DNA of 40,611 bases from Bordetella parapertussis (GTDB taxonomy: Bacteria; Pseudomonadota; Gammaproteobacteria; Burkholderiales; SG8-41). The notes below the pieces were generated by a model. It saw only the letters and a program-made list of their open reading frames with translations, ran no database searches and was not told the origin of the DNA. Shown here piece after piece: positions 38,216 through 40,611 of the stretch (positions are counted from its first letter, which is position 1; each line of letters starts with the position of its first letter). A program made the position numbers and the translations under genes. Location of the stretch: assembly GCA_945906935.1 (NCBI GenBank), contig CAMDSO010000023.1, positions 1 through 40,611 on the forward strand, written 5' to 3'.

Positions 38216-38989
38216 TCAGGCCCGCCAGCTTGCGCCGCCGTCGATGGTGACCACGCAGCCGCTGGTATAGCCAGAGCGCTCCGAGCACAAAAACACGATC
38301 GTGCTGCCGACTTCGTCGAGTGTGGCGAGCCGTCCCATGGGGAAGCCCGTAGTGAGTTCGCGCCAGCGATTCTCATCGCCGAATTTCTGCTTGGCGAGCG
38401 CCTTCCAGCGCACGACCTGACGATCCGTTTCAGTCGCACCCGGGTTGACCGCCACCACGCGCACGCCGTGATTGACGCTTTCGGCGCCGAGTGCGCGCGA
38501 CATGGTCATCAGTGCAGAGTTGGCCATGCTACCGGCCAAATAGTCGGCGTTCGGCCGCTCGCCGGCGGTGCCGGCGACATTGATGATGACGCCGCGTTTG
38601 TGTTCGCACATGTCGCGATAGACTTCGCGCGCGACGTTGATGAAGCCGAACAGTTTCAGATCCCAGGCTTCGCGTAACGCCTTGTCGTCGAGTCCGGTCA
38701 ACGAGCCTTTCGGAATGGCCCCCGCGTTGTTGATCAGAATGTCGACGCTGCCGCAGGATTTCACCAGGTGCAGGACATTGTCCTGCGAAGATAAATCGAG
38801 CGGATAAACGCTCACCTTGATGCCGTAGGTGTCGACAAGTTTTTTGCGTGCCGCGTCGAGGCCGTCGGCGCTGCGCGAAGACAGATGCAGGTTGACGCCT
38901 TCGGCGGCGAGCCGTTCGGCGACACCGAAGCCGATGCCGCGCGAGCCGCCTGTGATGAGTGCCGAACGGCCTTTGAGATTGAGTTCCAT
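38216..38989 (-). CDS. SDR-family protein without the canonical YxxxK motif
   Basis: A 257-residue SDR-fold protein with a good cofactor site (TGGSRGIG, 13-20; NNAG 87-90; LSSRS suggesting NADP) and the usual end, GYTSGCVVTIDGG. The catalytic stretch reads GERPNADYLAGSMANSALM: Tyr150 is present, but counting back from the following SRALGAE helix puts Gly153 and Asn157 at the Tyr and Lys positions. From memory, a group of SDRs with YIAGxAGNAAL carries this pattern, so it may be a subfamily trait and not decay. The reaction may be altered or the protein may bind without classical catalysis. Confidence 0.85.
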   Translation of the reverse strand: MELNLKGRSALITGGSRGIGFGVAERLAAEGVNLHLSSRSADGLDAARKKLVDTYGIKVSVYPLDLSSQDNVLHLVKSCGSVDILINNAGAIPKGSLTGLDDKALREAWDLKLFGFINVAREVYRDMCEHKRGVIINVAGTAGERPNADYLAGSMANSALMTMSRALGAESVNHGVRVVAVNPGATETDRQVVRWKALAKQKFGDENRWRELTTGFPMGRLATLDEVGSTIVFLCSERSGYTSGCVVTIDGGASWRA

Positions 38990-39144
38990 GCGATTTTTCC
39001 GATGAGGGCGGTTTAAAATGAGGCGCTACTATAAGCAATAAGGCCTCGGCGTGCCAGCGGAGAGCCTGTGTGGCGTCAACCTGCCGTATACTTGGGCGTT
39101 ATCAATTCAATCCGGTTTTCGGATCTACCAGAGGAGCATTCAAC

Positions 39145-39414
39145 ATGAATAAACTGATTACTACGCTGATTGCCGCGGTCTTTGCATCGTCGACATTTAC
39201 GGTGTTCGCGCAGGCGCCGGCCCGTGTTGATGCGCCGCGTGCCGCAGCACCTGCACCAGCCCCCGCGCCTGTAGCGCAGGTCGAAGCGCCCAAAGCAGCG
39301 CCTTCGGCGGTGAATGAAGGTGCCAAGGCCGATGCGCCAAAGAGCGCAGGTAAAAAAGCCAAGAAATCGAAGAAAGCCAAGAAAAGCAAGAAGTCCACTA
39401 CGCCAAAGCAATAA
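39145..39414 (+). CDS. Small secreted Ala/Pro/Lys-rich protein
   Basis: ATG 39145 is preceded by AGAGGAG; an upstream extension of the frame is not supported. The 89-residue product has a signal peptide (NKLITTLIAAVFASSTFTVF, cleavage near AQA), then an Ala/Pro-rich segment (APAPAPAPVAQVEAPKAAP) and a lysine-rich tail (KKAKKSKKAKKSKK). The low-complexity basic tail suggests binding to an acidic surface (cell envelope polymer or nucleic acid), but no function is known. TATACT at 39087-39092 may be its -10 box. Confidence 0.75.
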   Translation: MNKLITTLIAAVFASSTFTVFAQAPARVDAPRAAAPAPAPAPVAQVEAPKAAPSAVNEGAKADAPKSAGKKAKKSKKAKKSKKSTTPKQ

Positions 39415-39468
39415 GTAATGATCAGTAATTAACGCGGCCGCAGCTTGAAGCGCGGCATGCGACTATCG

Positions 39469-39495
39469 AAAAGGCGGGGGCTTCCCCGCCTTTTT
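39469..39495 (+). terminator. Intrinsic terminator after the Ala/Pro/Lys-rich gene
   Basis: GGCGGGG (39473-39479) pairs with CCCCGCC (39484-39490) around GCTT, flanked by an A run before and five Ts after, about 55 bases past the stop codon. Confidence 0.9.
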
Positions 39496-39567
39496 GTTTG
39501 TGGCGTGGACGCGTTAAACTGCGCGCCTTGCGCCGTCATGGGCGCCATCAAACAACCGGGGTTCTTG

Positions 39568-40560
39568 ATGAAAGCATTGGTGGTTAAGCAGTTCGGTGCG
39601 CTCGAAAGCATGCTGCTCGAAGACGTAGCCGTCCCGCAGGCGGGTGAAGGCGAAGTGCTGGTGGATATTCACGCTGCCAGCGTTAATTTTCCAGACCTGC
39701 TGGTGATCCAGGGCAAATATCAGGTGTTGCCGCCTTTGCCTTTCAGCCCCGGCAAGGAATGCGCGGGCGTGGTCAAGGCAGTGGGCGCCGGTGTGACGCA
39801 CGTGAAACCCGGGGACCGCGTGTTGATCCAGATTGAGTACGGCGGCTATGCGCAGCAGGTGGTGGCCAAGGCGGTCAACTGCCATGTCATTCCCGAGAGC
39901 ATGAGCTTTACCGAGGCGGCGGCGATGGGCCTCACCTATATGACCGCGCATTTTGCGCTGGTCGAGCGCGCGCACATTAAAGCCGGCGAATCGGTGCTGG
40001 TCACCGGTGCGGCCGGCGGTGTCGGGCTGGCCACCGTGCAGGTGGCCAAGGCGTTGGGGGCGATCGTGCTGGCTGCGGTGAGCACACCCGAAAAGGCCGC
40101 GGCGGCGCAGGCGGCCGGTGCTGATCACATCATCGATACCAGTGTCGACAACATCCGCGACAGTCTGCGCGACCAGGTCTATGCAGCCGTCGGCAAGCGT
40201 GGCGTCGACGTCGTGGTGGAAAACGTCGGTGGCGATATTTTTGATGCCTGCCTGCGGGCGATCGCATGGTCGGGCCGCATCATCGTTGTCGGCTTTGCCG
40301 GTGGCCGCATCCCCGAGGTCAAAGCCGGTCATCTGCTGGTGAAGAATATTTCGCTGATTGGTTTGCAGTTCAGCAACTATCGCGATCGCGAGCCGGAGAA
40401 ATGTCTGGCCGTGCGCAGCCAGTTATTTGAGTTGTATCGCGCCGGCCGGTTGAAACCCTATGTCATGGCGACTTTTCCGCTGGCGCAATACATCGAGGCA
40501 TTGGGGTTGGTGCGCGATCGCAAGGTGATCGGCAAGGTGGTGTTGACCACCGGCCTGTAA
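39568..40560 (+). CDS. Zinc-free medium-chain dehydrogenase, quinone oxidoreductase-like (NADPH)
   Basis: ATG 39568 is used; the frame runs upstream through the terminator without support. The 330-residue product has the MDR catalytic domain (SVNFPDLLVIQGKYQVLPPL, PFSPGKECAGVV) and a Rossmann cofactor domain with VTGAAGGVGLATVQVAKALGA (about 149-169), ENVGGDIFDACLRAI and a GRIIVVGFAGG strand. Zinc-ligand cysteines and the GHE motif are absent, as in QOR-type NADPH:quinone or enoyl reductases. It is single-gene, with a terminator on both sides. Confidence 0.9.
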   Translation: MKALVVKQFGALESMLLEDVAVPQAGEGEVLVDIHAASVNFPDLLVIQGKYQVLPPLPFSPGKECAGVVKAVGAGVTHVKPGDRVLIQIEYGGYAQQVVAKAVNCHVIPESMSFTEAAAMGLTYMTAHFALVERAHIKAGESVLVTGAAGGVGLATVQVAKALGAIVLAAVSTPEKAAAAQAAGADHIIDTSVDNIRDSLRDQVYAAVGKRGVDVVVENVGGDIFDACLRAIAWSGRIIVVGFAGGRIPEVKAGHLLVKNISLIGLQFSNYRDREPEKCLAVRSQLFELYRAGRLKPYVMATFPLAQYIEALGLVRDRKVIGKVVLTTGL

Positions 40561-40590
40561 GGCCTCCGCTGCTGTTCGCGGCGTGTGATT

Positions 40591-40611
40591 AAAAAGCCCG
40601 CTTTGGCGGGC
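40591..40611 (+). terminator. Probable terminator of the oxidoreductase gene, cut by the window end
   Basis: An A run (40591-40595) leads into GCCCGC (40596-40601), TTTG, GCGGGC (40606-40611). The stem is complete, but the expected T run lies outside the window. Confidence 0.75.

Overview
The window looks like a GC-rich betaproteobacterial chromosome, most likely Burkholderiales or a close relative. The evidence is nine separate Bug/TctC-type (tripartite tricarboxylate transporter family) periplasmic binding proteins, the catabolic gene families around them and the codon use. No rRNA, phage structural gene, transposase or CRISPR array was seen. Species cannot be fixed from the sequence.

Layout. 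1-1741: a CAT-anticodon tRNA (probably Ile2) with its own promoter and terminator, followed by a decayed TacA/TacT-like toxin-antitoxin pair and an apparently intact AbrB/PIN-domain pair with a palindromic operator, as in a tRNA-linked accessory site. 1912-12553 (+): a long tight gene run made of two successive copies of one five-gene module, [ornithine-cyclodeaminase-like (OCD) - binding protein - dihydrodipicolinate-synthase-like (DHDPS-like) A - DHDPS-like B - binding protein], closed by a short-chain dehydrogenase (SDR). The first OCD gene is frameshifted. 12645-16676 (-): bicupin, ADP-forming acyl-CoA ligase and a binding protein, divergent from an amidohydrolase at 16809. 17643-24303: a broken cytochrome-c-like gene, a MOSC protein, and a minus-strand group of two binding proteins, a two-repeat hypothetical protein, an SDR and a carboxymuconolactone-decarboxylase-like protein. 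24394-26569: signalling and housekeeping genes (cyclase-FHA, CBS pair, CinA-like). 26707-32396: a third DHDPS A-B module on the minus strand with two binding proteins and a glutathione transferase, divergent from a LysR regulator. 32569-40560: small monooxygenase, unclassified DGLPVVPP protein, ICL/PEP-mutase-family lyase, MmgE/PrpD protein, alpha/beta hydrolase, SDR, two small secreted proteins and a quinone oxidoreductase.

Main point. The six DHDPS-family proteins form three adjacent pairs. In every pair the first member (A) keeps the Schiff-base lysine and the YNSP tyrosine. The second (B) has the lysine replaced by Ile, Val or Ala, and two of the three B proteins also lack the tyrosine. 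All six keep near-identical length and end in the same EP-x-GW tail. This looks like a maintained enzyme plus pseudoenzyme pair, possibly a hetero-oligomer, tied to binding-protein genes and in two modules to an OCD-family imine/ketimine enzyme. A working reading is that the binding proteins capture organic acids, the A/B lyase and OCD enzymes act on an imine- or keto-acid intermediate, and nearby SDR, ligase and hydrolase genes process products. The substrate is unknown and this pathway is inference.
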